This document shows positions 10,511-22,750 of a DNA stretch of 64,000 bases, piece after piece (the first letter of the stretch is position 1; every line of letters starts with the position of its first letter). Origin of the DNA: Ligustrum vulgare (Eukaryota; Streptophyta; Magnoliopsida; Lamiales; Oleaceae). The stretch covers positions 38,861,241-38,925,240 of the forward strand of contig OY743186.1 of assembly GCA_963555705.1 (NCBI GenBank). Direction: 5' to 3'. Below the pieces are notes generated by a model that saw nothing but the letters and a program-made list of their open reading frames with translations, was not told where the DNA came from and did not search any database. The position numbers and the translations under genes were made by a program.

Positions 10511-11034
10511 AGTGGTATCAGAGCCAACATCGTGTTGAATTATCAGATCAATTTTTGTACGTGTATATGTAAAACCTAAGTCTCTGATTTCAAATATACA
10601 TACGCACTACTGTGGATTCAGAATTGAGAATTAAACATACAGAGCTTGATTTCAAAATTCAAAGTTTCGAAATATATAGATACAATGATACACTGAAAGA
10701 TCAAAAATTTGGAAATATGGGTTTTGGAATAATGGCTTCCATTGAACTCATCGCAGCCAAATCCTCTTTCTCAAATCTTCCGCAAGGGTTTATTTTCCTT
10801 AACCTCCCGCTGTTTAATTCTGTTTAATTTTTAATTTTCTGTATTTGTATGATTTGGGTTTGAGTTTGTTGCTGAGTTTTGAATTCAGATTCTTGATTAA
10901 GGGATATTAAGTTTTCGAAATTAAGGTTGGATTTCTGTTGAATATTAAGTTTTGGATCCTGAGTGGTTGGTCGGAATCGGGTTGTGGAGTAATGAAATCT
11001 GTTGACCATGTGTATATTGAACTTGAATCTGGTC

Positions 11035-11220
11035 GGAGATGGGGAAGTCGCGCACTGCGCGTTGCGCGCGGTGGAGTGCGGCGTCGCCGGGCGGGGTGGT
11101 GTTGGATTTAGCCACCGCCGGCATGGGTGTGGAACGCCGTGGAGGGCGCTGCAGGTCGCAACGTTGGGGAATGGCTGCGCGAGGGCTGCGGCTGCGACTA
11201 GGGTTATAGAAACCCTAGAC
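11035..11220 (+). other. GC-rich leader segment of Copia B
   Basis: Short GC-rich stretch (words such as GCGCACTGCGCGTTGCGCG) at the place corresponding to 2340-2640 of Copia A, but shorter. A 117-codon frame (11002-11355) crosses it. I recognise no protein. Confidence 0.45.
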
Positions 11221-11329
11221 GTCGCGTTTTTTGGGGCAGGGGCCTGGGTGCGGAAATTTGAAGTCTTCAGGGGCTATTTTGCAATTTTGGGTATTTTCTG
11301 TGATTTGCAACTGAGGTCCTCCCTCTTTA

Positions 11330-11990
11330 TTAAGAAATTAAAGTTGAGCCCTTAAAGTTATAAGATTATTTAAATTGGCCCTTAAAATTCTGGATTTTAT
11401 AACTTCAGCCCCTAAGGTTATAAATTATTAAAGTTGGGCCTCTAAAGTTTTAAAATTTTATAATTCAGCCCCTAAAGTTTGAGAATTTTCAAAATTGGTC
11501 CCTTAAGGTTAGAAAATTTTCATTTTCAGTCCCTAAAGTTTGAGAATTTTCTAATAAAGTACCTAAAGCTTGAAAATTCTCTAATTTGGTCCCTTAAAGT
11601 TTGAAAATTTTCTAATTCAGTCACTAAAGTTTGGAAATTTTCAAAATTGGTCCTTAAAGTTTGAATTTTTTTTTTAAATTAAGTCCCTAAAGTTTGGGAA
11701 TTTGCTAAATTGGCTACTAAAGTTTGAAAATTTTCAAAATCAACTTTTAAAGATTGAAATTTTCATATTTTGGACCTCTAAAGTTTGGTTTTGTTTCAAA
11801 TTGGGACCTAAAGTTTGGAATTTCTCAAAATTGGCCAATAAAATTTTGGGAAAATTATAATTTAAGTCTTTCAAGCTTAAAATTTTACAAAATTGGCCAC
11901 CTAAAGTTTAAGAATATTGCAATTGACTCTCCTAACTTAAGGATTGCTTTATTCTAATGTTTTGAATTCTATAATTCAAACCCTAAAGTC
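11330..11990 (+). repeat. Degenerate 35-40-bp minisatellite in the Copia B leader
   Basis: Same CCCTAAAGTTTGAAAATTTT-type array as in Copia A. Several units at the right end are nearly identical between the copies, while the left units differ in number and order, as expected for an array that gains and loses units. Confidence 0.85.
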
Positions 11991-12789
11991 AAATATATAT
12001 GCAAATCAATGAATTTCAGTTTCAAATCTTGGTACATCGGAATCTTTTAAGAGATATAATATTCAAAAGTAAGTTAGTTGAAGCAACATGTTGCCAAAGC
12101 AACCTCTCTTGTGGATATTAATTAACTTTGAATATTAGAAGGTATTTGTGTGTGTTATTCATTGCGAATATTGATCGGCCCAAAGGAAGGTCAATATTTG
12201 GCTCGAATTTCACATGCACCTGTTGTGATAAACACGTGGCAATTATTTGGTTTAACGTGTGACCAATAAATCGGTCCAAAGAAAGGTTTATTGGTTAACA
12301 TGTCTTATTGCCAGTGTTTGATCACTACACTAAGGGAAAATTAGGTGTTTGTGTGTTATTTCATGCGGATATTGATCGGCCCAAAGGAAGGTCAATATTT
12401 GGCCCGAATTTCACATGAACTTGTGGTGATAAATACGTGACGGTTATTTGGTTTTACGTGTGATCAATAAATCGGTCCAAAGAAAGGTTTGTTGGTTGAC
12501 ATGTCTTACTGTCAGTGTTTGATTACTACACCAAGAGTACCACTTACAAGTCAATATTTCTGTCCAAAGACTAAATATTGATGTTGTGCTAGGTATCTTG
12601 TGATGGGCCCTACCATTATTTGAAAATATGATTTGCATAATAAGGTATTTATGTGAGTAATTTTATTTAAGTGTTCTCTATTCGGTTTCAAATTCTGCTA
12701 GTAGTAAATTTACAAGCTCAAATTTAATCCCTGTATTTATGGAATAAACTTCAAGGATCAAAACAAGAACATTAACTTTTCGTTGGCTG

Positions 12790-13500
12790 CATCGATCTAG
12801 ACCCTGTACTAAGGATTGAGTAACCTACTCCTCTTACGGATGAAAGTTCATCTAATCAAATGAGGAACTTTGAGAAGTGGGATTGCTTAAATTACGTGAG
12901 CCACATGATCATTAAGTGCGGCATTCCGGAAGCCTTTAGTGGCATAGTATCTAAGGAGGTAAATGATGCCAATGAATTCCTTGCCGAAATTAAGAAATGT
13001 TTTTTTGAAAAACGATAAGGCTGAAACAAGTACGCTTATGCAAAGCTTGATTTCAATAAAGTATAAAGGCAATGGGAAAATAAGGGAGTACATCATATAG
13101 ATGTCTCACACTGCTTCAAAACTTAAGGAACTAAAACTCGACTTGTCTAATGACTTGCTCGTGCATTTGGTATTGATATTACTTCCTGCACAATACAGTT
13201 AATTTAAGGTCAATTATAACTGTTAAAGGGGAGAAATGAACTCTAAATGAGTTCATTCTATTTTGTGTGCAAGAGGAAGAAAAGTTGAAGTAGGACAGAA
13301 CTGAAAGTGTTCACTTGGCAAACACCTCTAAAGATAAGGGCAATAAAAGAAATAAAGAAAATAAAGTTGTTAAGGGTTCAGAACAAGAGAAACCACATAA
13401 ACACATTAAGGGTTGTTTCTTTTGTCAGAAATCTGGACATTTAAAGAAAGATCGTACATATTACCAACTAAATCTGCTGCTAAAACCTTTTATGAGCTTT
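12790..13500 (+). pseudogene. Copia B gag remnant with CCHC zinc knuckle
   Basis: Same gag sequence as Copia A (EEVNDANEFLAEIKK, then a frameshift near 13000 caused by a run of T). The downstream part at 13315-13503 holds GCFFCQKSGHLKKD, a CCHC-type knuckle lacking its last cysteine. After the knuckle the sequence jumps to the integrase C-terminal region, so protease and integrase core are missing as in Copia A. Confidence 0.8.
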
Positions 13501-15663
13501 TGACAGGCTTAAAGCTTAGTCCAAAGCATTTCTACATTTGGGGATGTCCAGCTAAGGCTAGGCTTTATAGGCCACATATAGAAATTGGACTCCAAAACAG
13601 TTAGCAGCTGCTTTATTGGTTATTCTGAGCGATCGAGGGGCTAATAATTTTATGATCCCACACTTAAGTCAAATTTTGAAACGGGAAATGCAACATTTTT
13701 TGAGGATGTTGAGTTTGGGGGGAGAAATAAGGTTAATATATTGTCTTTAAAGGAAGAAGTTGAGGAAGGATCGGTTTCGATTCTTACTATTGCTTTTGAC
13801 AATGTGCAAGTTTCTATGCATGTCATTGATCAAGAAGCATATTCGGAACCTCAATTAGACAATGTTGAAGAACCTCCCATCCAAAATAAGGTAAATTTCA
13901 GAAGTACAAACTCAACAACCTCAATAATTAAAGTCATTAAGGAGATCCACGAGAGAAAGGGAAAAATGCTATTCCGGATAATTAAATAGCATTTCTCCAA
14001 GAACATAAGGAAAATAATGGAATTGTGGAAGATGGTCCAATCAATTCCATCAAGCCGTGCAGGGTTCTAACTCTCAAAAGTGGATTGATGTCATAAATAA
14101 GGAGTATAAGCATATGCAAGACAATAAAGTTTGGGATCTTGCCCCATTACCAGAAGGTGCGAAGCCCATTGGTCTTAAATGGATTTTTAAACCAAAGGGG
14201 ATTCGAAAGGTAATGTGGAAAGATATAAAGTTCGTCTTGTATCTAAGGGCTTTACATAGAATGATGGCATTGACTATAAAGAGACTTTCTCTTTGGTTTC
14301 TACGAAAGACTCTTTCAGGAAAGTTAGGTTGTTGCACTTTTGACCTCGAGTTACATCAAATGGATGTAAAGACGACGTTTCTCAATGGAGACATTGATGA
14401 AATGGTTTGCAAATTAAAGAAATTCATTGTGTACTCAAGCCAGCTTCCCGTTAAGGGTAATACAAATCTCATCAAACAATTATCTCATTTGGTTTTGAGA
14501 TTAATGTTGTTGATAATTGTATGTATTACAAGTTCAGTGGGAGTAAGTATATTGTCCTGGTTTTATATGTTGATTATTGCTTGCCACTAATGATATAGGT
14601 ATGTCACATAAAATTATGAGATTTTTTGTCAAGGAATTTTGAGATTAAAAAACTTGGTGACGTCTCTTTTGTATTAGGAATTCAGATACACCGGGATTGT
14701 TCTCGGGGTATTCTTGAATTGTCACAAAAGGGCTATATCGATAAAGTATTTAAGAGGTTTGGCATGCAAGACAGTAAATCAGGGGACAACCCTATCGCTA
14801 AGGGAGACAATTTAGTCTCAACTAATGCCCAAAAAGTTATCTTGAAGTTAAAGAAATGCAGAGGATCACATATAGTTAAGCTATAGAAAGTCTGATGTAT
14901 GCTCAAATTTGTATGCGTTCGGATATTGCATACATTATTGGGATACTAAGGAGATATTTAAGTAACCATGGGATGGATCATTTGGAAAGCAGCCAAACAT
15001 GGGTTATAAGGTATTTAAAGAGAACAAAAGATTACATGCTCACATACAGAAAATCGGATCAGTTGGAGATCATATGGTATTATGATTCCGATTTTTATTA
15101 GATGCCAAGAAAGTAAAAGATCCACATAAGGCTACATTTATCTGCTGGTTGTTGGAGCTATTTCCGGATGGAGTGCTTAACAAACACTTTAGCTTCTTTC
15201 ACTTGGCAGCACAGTTTGTAGCAATTTTGGGGGGCATCTAATTATGGAATATAGCGGCGGAATTTTGTCACAAGGCTGCGTATTCTGTATGGTATAGAAA
15301 GACCACTAAAGTTATATTGTGACAATAACTCAGCAGATTTATATTCCAGTAACAACAGGAGCTCAACTAAGTCAAAATACATTGACATAAGTTCCTGGTT
15401 GTGAAGGATACAGTTCAGAGTGGACACGTGTCAATAAGAGCACATTGAGACAAACTCCATAATTGCGGATCCACTTACTAAAGTATTACAACCCAAGGTC
15501 TTTCATGAGTACATTACTCATATGGGTGTTGTATTTCTCAAGGATATTCGGTTTCAGTGGGAGTTTGTATTTTGGGTGCATTAGACACTTTTACTGTCCT
15601 TTTGGATACAGTTTAAAGTTAAAGTTGTTTACAGCTGTAATGTTTCAGGTTTATTATCTCTGA
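13480..15663 (+). pseudogene. Copia B integrase C-terminus, RT and RNase H remnants
   Basis: Integrase C-terminal sequence (FYIWGCPAKARLYRPH, 13530-13600) is followed by linker (13741-13989). RT follows at 14057-14590 (VWDLAPLPEGAKPIGLKWIF, then FDLELHQMDVKTTFLNGDI). The thumb is at 14626-14886 (LGDVSFVLGIQIHRDCSRGI) and RNase H at 14895-15663. The YVDD site reads as a damaged YVD-like stretch near 14565 through a small deletion. Frameshifts separate the blocks. Confidence 0.82.
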
Positions 15664-15974
15664 ACTTGTTTAAGGATGATCTCACTAAAGTTGGACCAGT
15701 TGGGAATAGGCATGTTGAAGATCACATTACATGTAATTTCCATGCTACACATCCATACTTGATCCATGTCATTCAGTTATGTCGATATACGTGACCATTG
15801 AAGGTTTAGTTACGATTAATGTAGCGAAAGCCGCTTTGATCCTATGTTGATATAATTGATGGACCGGATTGTTTGGGGATGCATTCAGTAATGATAGCAA
15901 AATTCTGAGTACTCATAAGGTTATGATTGATACACAATTGTAAGGTTACACATATAGCCCAAGTGGGAGATTGT

Positions 15975-16321
15975 GACGTAGGGAAATGTCTCCACATACT
16001 CCACCCACTTAGCATGCCTCTTGTTCAATTTTCCTTGCTCCTTCAAATGTTTCAATGATTCATGGTTGGTGTGGATGACAAACTCTCTTGGCCACATATA
16101 GTGGTGCTAAGTCTCTAACGCCCTTATCAATGCATAGAGTTCCTTGTCATATGTTGGGTAGTTCAAGGCGGCCCCATTGAGGTTTTCGCTGAAGTAAGCG
16201 ATATGCCTCTTCTCTTACATTAGCACCGCTCCAATACCTATCTCCGAAGCATTACATTCAATCTCAAAAGTTTTTTCAAAGTTAGGCAATGATAAAACCG
16301 GTGCGGTGCACAATCTCTCTT
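15975..16321 (-). pseudogene. E1 RNase H fragment
   Basis: Minus-strand translation shows the Ty3/gypsy RNase H region: [16 protein letters not shown], then [12 protein letters not shown] and the segment [17 protein letters not shown], cut at 15975. The canonical first catalytic Asp (family FEVECDAS) reads Asn in CNAS. A stop interrupts the middle part. Confidence 0.8.
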
Positions 16322-17121
16322 TTATTTCATTAAAATCCATTTCTTGTGCCTTCCCCATTTGAAACCTACATTCTTTTTAACAACCTCGGAAATTGGTGAA
16401 GCTAACGTGCTAAAATCCTTAACAAAACGACGATAAAAACTAGCTAGCTCATGGAAGCTTTTTACCTCGGTGACACTTTTGGGGGTTCGCCATTTTTTAA
16501 TGGACTTGATCTTCTCTTCTTTTAAAACTAAAGCACACATTTCAAGTGTTCAAAATGCTCTTCCAAATTCTTTCTATAGATCAAAATATTATCAAAGTAA
16601 ACCATCACAAATTTTCCAATGAATGCACGCAAAACATAATTCATTAATCTCATGAAAGTGCTAGGTGCATTAGTGAGACTAAACGGTATAACCAGCCACT
16701 CATATAAACCATATTTAGTTTTAAATGCGATTTTCCATTCATCTCCTTCTTTCATCCTAATTTGGTGGTATCCACTTCTCAAATCAATCTTACTAAAAAT
16801 GCAAGAACCATGCAACTCATCTAGCATGTCATGTAACCTAGGAATGTGATGTCGATACTTTACCGTAATGTTGTTGATGGCTCAACAATCGATACACATT
16901 CTATACGTTCCATCCTTCTTGGGCACTAGTAGCACGAACACGGCACAAGGACTCATGCTCTCACGAACATATCCTTTGCCCATCAACTCCTTGACTTGCT
17001 TTTGCAGTTCCTTGGTCTCTTCCAGGTTGCTTTGGTATGCCGGTCGATTGGGAATGACTGCTTCAGGAATGAAGTCAATTTGGTTCTCGATGCCTCTAAT
17101 GGGTGGAAGTCCACTAGGCAT
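16322..17121 (-). pseudogene. E1 reverse transcriptase
   Basis: Three adjacent minus-strand frames form one Ty3/gypsy RT. The pieces are NRPAYQSNLEETKELQKQV and VPKKDGTYRMCIDC (16882-17121), [19 protein letters not shown] and [17 protein letters not shown] (16528-16827), and [13 protein letters not shown] (16322-16540). The active-site box reads YFDNILIY instead of YFDDILIY, so one catalytic aspartate is lost. A stop separates the first two frames. Confidence 0.9.
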
Positions 17122-17337
17122 CTCCTCCGGAATCCTGCAACAAAGAGGTAGCTAAATTGGTGAGGGAGGGTGAGATTTATCGAGGGCGAGATTCATCAAG
17201 TGTAAGGAGGGACTCCTTGTGCACCATCAAAAGTATGTGTTGATTTTCTTTTCAGGCTCTCTCCAAATCACCCTTACTAGCATAAAAATTTATTTTTTTC
17301 TCAACCTCCTTCAACCTCTCTCCTCTCTTTCACCCTC

Positions 17338-17805
17338 TCACCTTTTTTTACCACTTTCTTTTTGCTCCCCACTCACTTCCATCCTTTTCTTTCTTCTTTC
17401 TTTTTCCTCCTCCTTCTCCCTTTTGAGCTTCAATTGGTCCTTATAAACTTCTTCCGTACTCAAAGGTAGTAGTGTTACGAGTTTCTCATTCATTTGAAAA
17501 CTATACCGGTTCTTTCTCCCATCATACACCACCTTCCTATCATATTGCCTAGGTCTACCAAAAAGTATGTGAGTAGCTTGCATGAGGACCACGTCACAAA
17601 GCACTTGATCCTCATATGTCCCAATGTTGAAAATAAGAAGCACTTGCTTACTTACCTTCAACTCCCCATAGTCACTCAATAATTGCAATTTATAGGGATT
17701 AGGATGTGGCATCACCGGTAATCCTAGCTTCTCCACTATGTTAGTACTCACCACATTTGTGCAATTCCCACTATTAATGATGATACTACAAACTTTATCT
17801 TTCAC
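17338..17805 (-). pseudogene. E1 aspartic protease region
   Basis: Minus-strand frame with SIIINSGNCTNVVSTNIVEK followed by LFGRPRQYDRKVVYDG and NRYSF, diagnostic of plant Ty3/gypsy protease. The catalytic triad normally DSG reads NSG, so it should be inactive. The C-terminal part is a charged KREKEEEKERRKKR linker, as is usual before RT in this family. Confidence 0.88.
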
Positions 17806-18384
17806 AATACACCTAGTATGAAAAATGTTCTCCCTTTACTTAGCCATTTCATCAACCTTGGCTTGTGTGTTGAGAGACCTCATCGTAACCAAGGACTTTG
17901 GTGGACTAACAACTCTCTCCACCCTTTCTTCCTCACTCTCACTATCTTCCCCTTGCACTCGCTCTTCCTCATCTTCATTTCCCGAGTACCACACTCCATT
18001 TTTAATGAACATCACTCTATTGTTAGGGTACTCCCGAGAATATTGCCCCTGACCGCTACACTTGAAATACTCAATATCCCTACTCCTAGAAGCGGTAGGG
18101 ACAACCTTGGGCTTATCCTTGAGGAAGCCAACTTCCTTCCCCTTAGATGTCTCAACTTTGTCCTTAGGTGGTATTTTATCAATCTTATCATTTCCTCACT
18201 TAGACTTCCAAGTGGAACTAGCCCCCCACCCCCCACCCGAGTACTTTTCTTGTCCATTTGTCTTAAATTGCTCCTTCTTTTTCAATTGATCCTCTACTTT
18301 GATAGCCATGTGAACCAACTCTTTCATTTCCACATAATGGCGCAACTCCATCACATTGGCTATTTCCCTATTCAATCCACTAAT
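17806..18384 (-). pseudogene. E1 gag, C-terminal part
   Basis: Continues the gag interrupted by E2: ISGLNREIANVMELRHYVEM, then LVHMAIKVEDQLKKKEQF, a GGGWGASS spacer and a degenerate zinc knuckle (CSGQGQYSREYPNN, where the family has CxxCxxxGHxxxxC). A stop occurs close to the junction with the protease frame. Together with 23464-24286 it accounts for the whole gag. Confidence 0.85.
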
Positions 18385-18389
18385 AAAAC

Positions 18390-19129
18390 TGATGTGAACC
18401 CCTTTGATATTTGGACAAAAAATTCCAACAACAATTTTATATCAACCCAAGAAAGCTAAGTTGGTAAAATAAGTGATAAACACCTCAACCCAAAATTTAT
18501 CCTACACAAAATTCAAAGGTTAAATAACCTAACACAATGAATAAAGATAAACAAATTCTAAGGTGGTGGAAAATCATTAATAAACACAAGAATAAAATAT
18601 ACTCAAGTAAAGTTGAAGAAATTCCTAAGAGATTACAAGAGCAAAGGAGGTTTTACCTTACTTCAAATGAGTCTCACAAGACCAAGAGAAATGGAAATCC
18701 AAGTTAATTTTGAACTAGGGTTTTTAATTTGTATTTACTGTACAAAATATTGGGTAAAAGAAAAGAACCTGAAAATTGCACAAAACCCTAAGTTTTCAAA
18801 CTTCAGTGTATTTCGGTCGATTGGACTAGTAGACCAATCCACTTTCGATCGATCGAAAAGATAGTTTCGGTTGAACATTCCTCAATCGAAACTGACTAAG
18901 GCTGAACAAAATTTTCGCTGCAGAAGATAGGTCGACAGCAAGGAAGATCGGTCGACCGGTCTTGACTGAAACTCCATTCGTTATTATTTGGCTCCAACTT
19001 GATTCTTGACATCTTTTTTTGACTTGTTCACTTGGTTTAAGCCTCGAATCTTGAACCTCTCAGGCATCAGATCTAGTCATGGGTCCCACTGACACGTGTA
19101 TCGAGGTTTGACTTTCTCATATCACATCA
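18390..19129 (-). repeat. 3' LTR of E2
   Basis: 740 bp. On the plus strand it begins TGATGTGAACCCC and ends ATATCACATCA; on the minus strand the purine tract lies immediately before it. Homologous to 22751-23458 and, more distantly, to 24875-25534. Confidence 0.9.
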
Positions 19130-19162
19130 TCCCCTCCCTCTTGAAAAGGATTCAACCTCGAA

Positions 19163-20033
19163 TCAACACCTACAACAAAAAAAGGAAACATCAGACACAA
19201 TAAATATAACTAAAATTTCACATTCACTTGGAAAAATCAATTTGTAAGTGTTGCCAAGAGCTTGAACCGGACTGACACCACCGAGTAGGAATTTAGAATT
19301 TGTTTGATCAGGTGGTCGCTCCTTCCACAAATGAAAACACACCCGGTCACCCGGATCAAATGGGATATGCTTCTTACCATGGTTGGCATTGGAGGTACAT
19401 GGTCCCACAATCCCTTCAAATGGAAGCTCGAACCTCCTGCAAAGGGTGTTAACCACTTTTGCATTTGTAGGCCCACCTAAACTAACTCTTCCATCAATAA
19501 ACAATTGCATCAAGTTCAAAGGAGTTAGTAGGTTAAATTCACAAGCTACCTTAAGTGGAGAAAATTTGCTAATAGGATGAACAATTACATTGCAAGCAAA
19601 TTAACAACCACAAAATTAGCGTTATTTGCTTTCTTTGATCTAATTAAACCCAATATGAAATTCATAGAAATATTAACCCAATGCTTACTAGAAGAATGCA
19701 AGTGTGTGTATGAGCTTCGAGACAAAACCTTATATTCCAGCCAGTTGCAAGTGAGGTGTTGCTAAGAACATGAATGTGAGCACCCTCAATTCCCATCTTA
19801 GGCCAATAAAATTGCTCATCTAAAATCTGTATGGCCCCTTTGGTCCCAAAAAGTCCCACCAAAGACCCAATATGTGCCTCTCTTGCTAGAAACTCTCTCA
19901 TGGCACACTTAGGAATAAGCAATCCAACTTCCCAAAATAAATAATTATCATGTCTGTAGAATTCATCAAAATACTGCTCACCATAGGATTCATAAATGTT
20001 ACACCATTTTGGATTATTAGCTTGCAAGTCCAT
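19163..20033 (-). pseudogene. E2 integrase remnant
   Basis: On the minus strand the HHCC-type region (REFLAREAHIGSLVGLFGTK, then ILDEQFYWPKMG) lies at 19780-19920. The C-terminal part (FDPGDRVCFHLWKERPPDQ, then YKLIFPSECE) lies at 19163-19519. The central catalytic core between them is deleted or scrambled. Confidence 0.8.
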
Positions 20034-20935
20034 AATAAATTCACGACAAAAAGATTTGACATTTGAGCAACTAGGAATAAAAAGTTTGTTTTTACAACAT
20101 AAGAATCCATTTTTTTGTAAAACTTACCACATGAAACATGCATGTCAGAAATTTTCAGGTCATCAACATCTATGTCCCTAATACATTCAAGACAAGGAAA
20201 TTTGGTACTTAAACAATTAGGCACACATGACAACTTGGATTTACCAATTGAGAACCCATCATGCCATTGATCCTCACCACATATAACATTTTCACAAGTC
20301 ACAAATACACTTGTCCAGTCTACATCAATATTATACAACCCTCTAATGTATTCAAAACACAATAACCTGGCACTCAAAGAAGTGTTAGGAGCATACCTCC
20401 TAGATGTTGCATTGATTATTTCATTTTCTTTACCTTGGTTGTACTTGTTGTTGTGCGAAAATGTTTCCATGAACTTCTTCCAATCGACATGCTTTTGGAG
20501 TTTCTTGTTACTTTGATAAGTTGGTCTCACAATTCTCTGTAACAAAGAAGAAACCAAACTAGGGAGGGAATTATTAGAGTAGTCAAGAGCAAAGAACATT
20601 TTGGAGGGATCTCTTCTCTCAATTTCTTTTGTGGCTCTCTTCACTCCCTCACCTTTTTCTGAGCTAGGAACCTCAAGTCTTGATTCTTCTCTCACCTCTC
20701 CTTTTTCTGGAGTCCTGGCTCCAACTCTCATTGCCTCTCCTTTTTCTAGGGGAGTGGCCCCAACTCTCGTGCTCTCATTTTGCCTTTCCTTGTCTTCTTC
20801 CTCAATTTGCTCAATCAAAATTTCCTTTTCTTTCTTCTTCCCTTCCTCTTCTTCAAATTCATTCTTGAGTTTCATTTGATCTTTATGAACTTTCTCCAAA
20901 CTCAAAGGTAGGAGCACCACCTTTTTCCCCTTCAC
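19898..20935 (-). pseudogene. E2 fused protease-linker / RNase H frame
   Basis: A 345-codon open frame that joins distant pol parts. It starts with a charged linker (KVHKDQMKLKNEFEEEEGKK, Glu/Lys-rich repeats around 20650-20900). It continues directly with the end of RNase H (LQKHVDWKKFMETFSHNN, then KYNQGKENEIINATSRRY) and the spacer toward integrase. RT is absent, removed by a clean internal deletion that leaves the frame open. The antisense serine/proline-rich frames at 20601-20879 are shadows of the charged linker. Confidence 0.75.
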
Positions 20936-21040
20936 TTAGAAGCTATACCGGTTCCTCTTTGTATTATGTTTCACATTTCTATCCCTTTACCAAGATCTCC
21001 CCAAAATTATGTGAGTAGTGTGCATAGGAACCACATCACA

Positions 21041-21832
21041 TTATATTTGATCACTATAAGTACCAATGTGAAAAGTAAGAAGAACTTGTTCACTTACCCT
21101 CACCTCCCCATAGTCACTCAACCTTTGCAATTGATAAGGATTTGGATACTTCATTACTAGTAACCCCAATTTCTCCACCCTATTAGAACTCACTAAATTA
21201 GTACCATTCTCCCCATCTACAATGAGACTACATGCCCTATCCCCTACAAGGAACCTAGTGTAGAAGGTATTTCCTTCATGCTTCTCCCTTTCATTAGTAT
21301 GAGTCAAAGATGTTGATGTCCTAACATTCATCCTCAACTCTCCCTTCTCACTATCACTCTTCCCATGAGATGATGGAATTTTCATTTTCATAATATCAAT
21401 CTTCGCATCCATCCTATCTCCGCTCCTATCAACTAATTCTCCTCATCTTCTACCCATTCTCCAATTTTGCTCACCATCCCCATCATTACCCAAAACATTC
21501 CCACATTTACCCCTAACTTCTCTTCCATTTTTCCTTTCCCTTCTCCCATTTTGTTCCGTACTCCCATCTCTATACGCAATATTCCCAAATTTATCCCTCC
21601 TTTCTCCATCTCCACTAGTTGATGTACTCTCCACTCTTGTTCCTAACCTTTCCAACCTTCCACCAATTTTCTCCATTTGCCTAGCCATGGTGGTTGAAAG
21701 ATTTTTCAACATCTCCTTTAAGTCTTGAATTTGAGCATTTATAATTTTCCCACTTTGAGTATTGAATTTGGACATGTTTTGCAAGTATGGTAGTGTTCTC
21801 ACAAGAAATATTTTCACTCTTGTTTCACTCAA
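21041..21832 (-). pseudogene. E2 gag N-terminus fused to protease remnant
   Basis: On the minus strand 21443-21832 is the gag N-terminal coiled region (LKEMLKNLSTTMARQMEKIG). 21041-21412 begins MKMKIPSSHGKSDSEKGEL, the start of the gag core. It passes directly into protease sequence (RACSLIVDGENGTNLVSSNR, then GLLVMKYPNPYQLQ). The gag core and zinc knuckle between them are deleted. The protease triad reads DGE instead of DSG. Confidence 0.78.
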
Positions 21833-21929
21833 ATTAGGCTTTTACCCGATAATGAGCTCACCACTCTTACCTTTTTCCACTTAAAGTTTCCTTTCTGAAG
21901 CTTTCCAAGGAAGGTAATCAACTAAACCA

Positions 21930-22690
21930 AGAAAATTAATTCCTGTGAAGTTAAAAAAAACATAAACAAGCAAGAAGGAATTTAGAACAAGTAGACACAA
22001 TAGCAAGTGAAATTTCTTTGCTTTCTATAACACAAGAGATGACACTTGAATTGTAGGACAATGATTTATGAGTACAAGATCAGCAATGAATTGATAAAAC
22101 TCAAGTAACTATCGAGGGAAAAGTTTGGGTAGGAAAAGATAGCTTATGTCAATGGAGTTTTCTTTGTGACATTTCATCAAACACTTCATGTACAAACTTT
22201 GGATATTGTAGAATTCCAAGTGTTTAATTAATGTAAACCTCAACAATTCCCAAAGAAGATAACAATGATAATACCCAACATGTGAGAATCAAGAAATATA
22301 CATGGGCATACCACAATCAAGCAAGAGGAATTTAGAAGCAAGTGGACTCAATAGCAAGTGGAGTTTATGTGATTGATATACTCAAAAGGCACAATTGATA
22401 TGTAGGATAACATGTCAAGAATATAACCTCAACAATGAGAATGAGCAAGCACAAGTAATTAACAAGACATAGAGGTTGAACAACAAGGCATAAATAGTGT
22501 AGATTTCATTGAGATATTTTACCAAACACTTTGTGGGCACACTTTAGATAGTGTAGAATTTTCAAGTGTATGGTTAATGGAACCCCCAACAAACTCAATA
22601 ATGATAACAAGCAATTACCCAATATATAGAAATCATCAAATGCTCATGGGTATACAATTTTTCCCAATTTTTTTTTATATGAAGAATACC
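21930..22690 (-). repeat. Tandemly duplicated E2 leader block (about 360-bp unit)
   Basis: Two similar copies, about 21955-22270 and 22310-22640, each with phrases like AGGAATTTAGAA, CAATAGCAAGTG and CAAGTGT...TTAATG. A single related copy is in E1 (about 24400-24730). Non-coding leader between primer site and gag. Confidence 0.65.
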
Positions 22691-22750
22691 AATAACAACA
22701 AGAAATATAAAGATAGGTTTACCAAATTAGAGCCAAACTCCTATACCAAA

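Larger units (their letters stand above)
10053..15974 (+). mobile_element. Ty1/copia retrotransposon B, same family as A, 3' LTR missing
   Basis: Has a 5' LTR (10053-10510), primer site (10513-10525), the same GC-rich leader, minisatellite and duplicated block as Copia A, and gag/RT/RNase H remnants. It stops at TTGT (15971-15974), the exact border between polypurine tract and 3' LTR, and then abuts gypsy RNase H sequence. The expected second TSD (TTAAA, seen at 10048-10052) and the rest of the RLP gene are absent. It was inserted in the RLP gene and later lost its right end by deletion or recombination, or the join is an assembly error. Confidence 0.88.

Noticed and set aside
20601..20879. 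Plus-strand Ser/Pro-rich frame
   Set aside because: Shadow of the Glu/Lys-rich linker in gypsy E2 on the minus strand.
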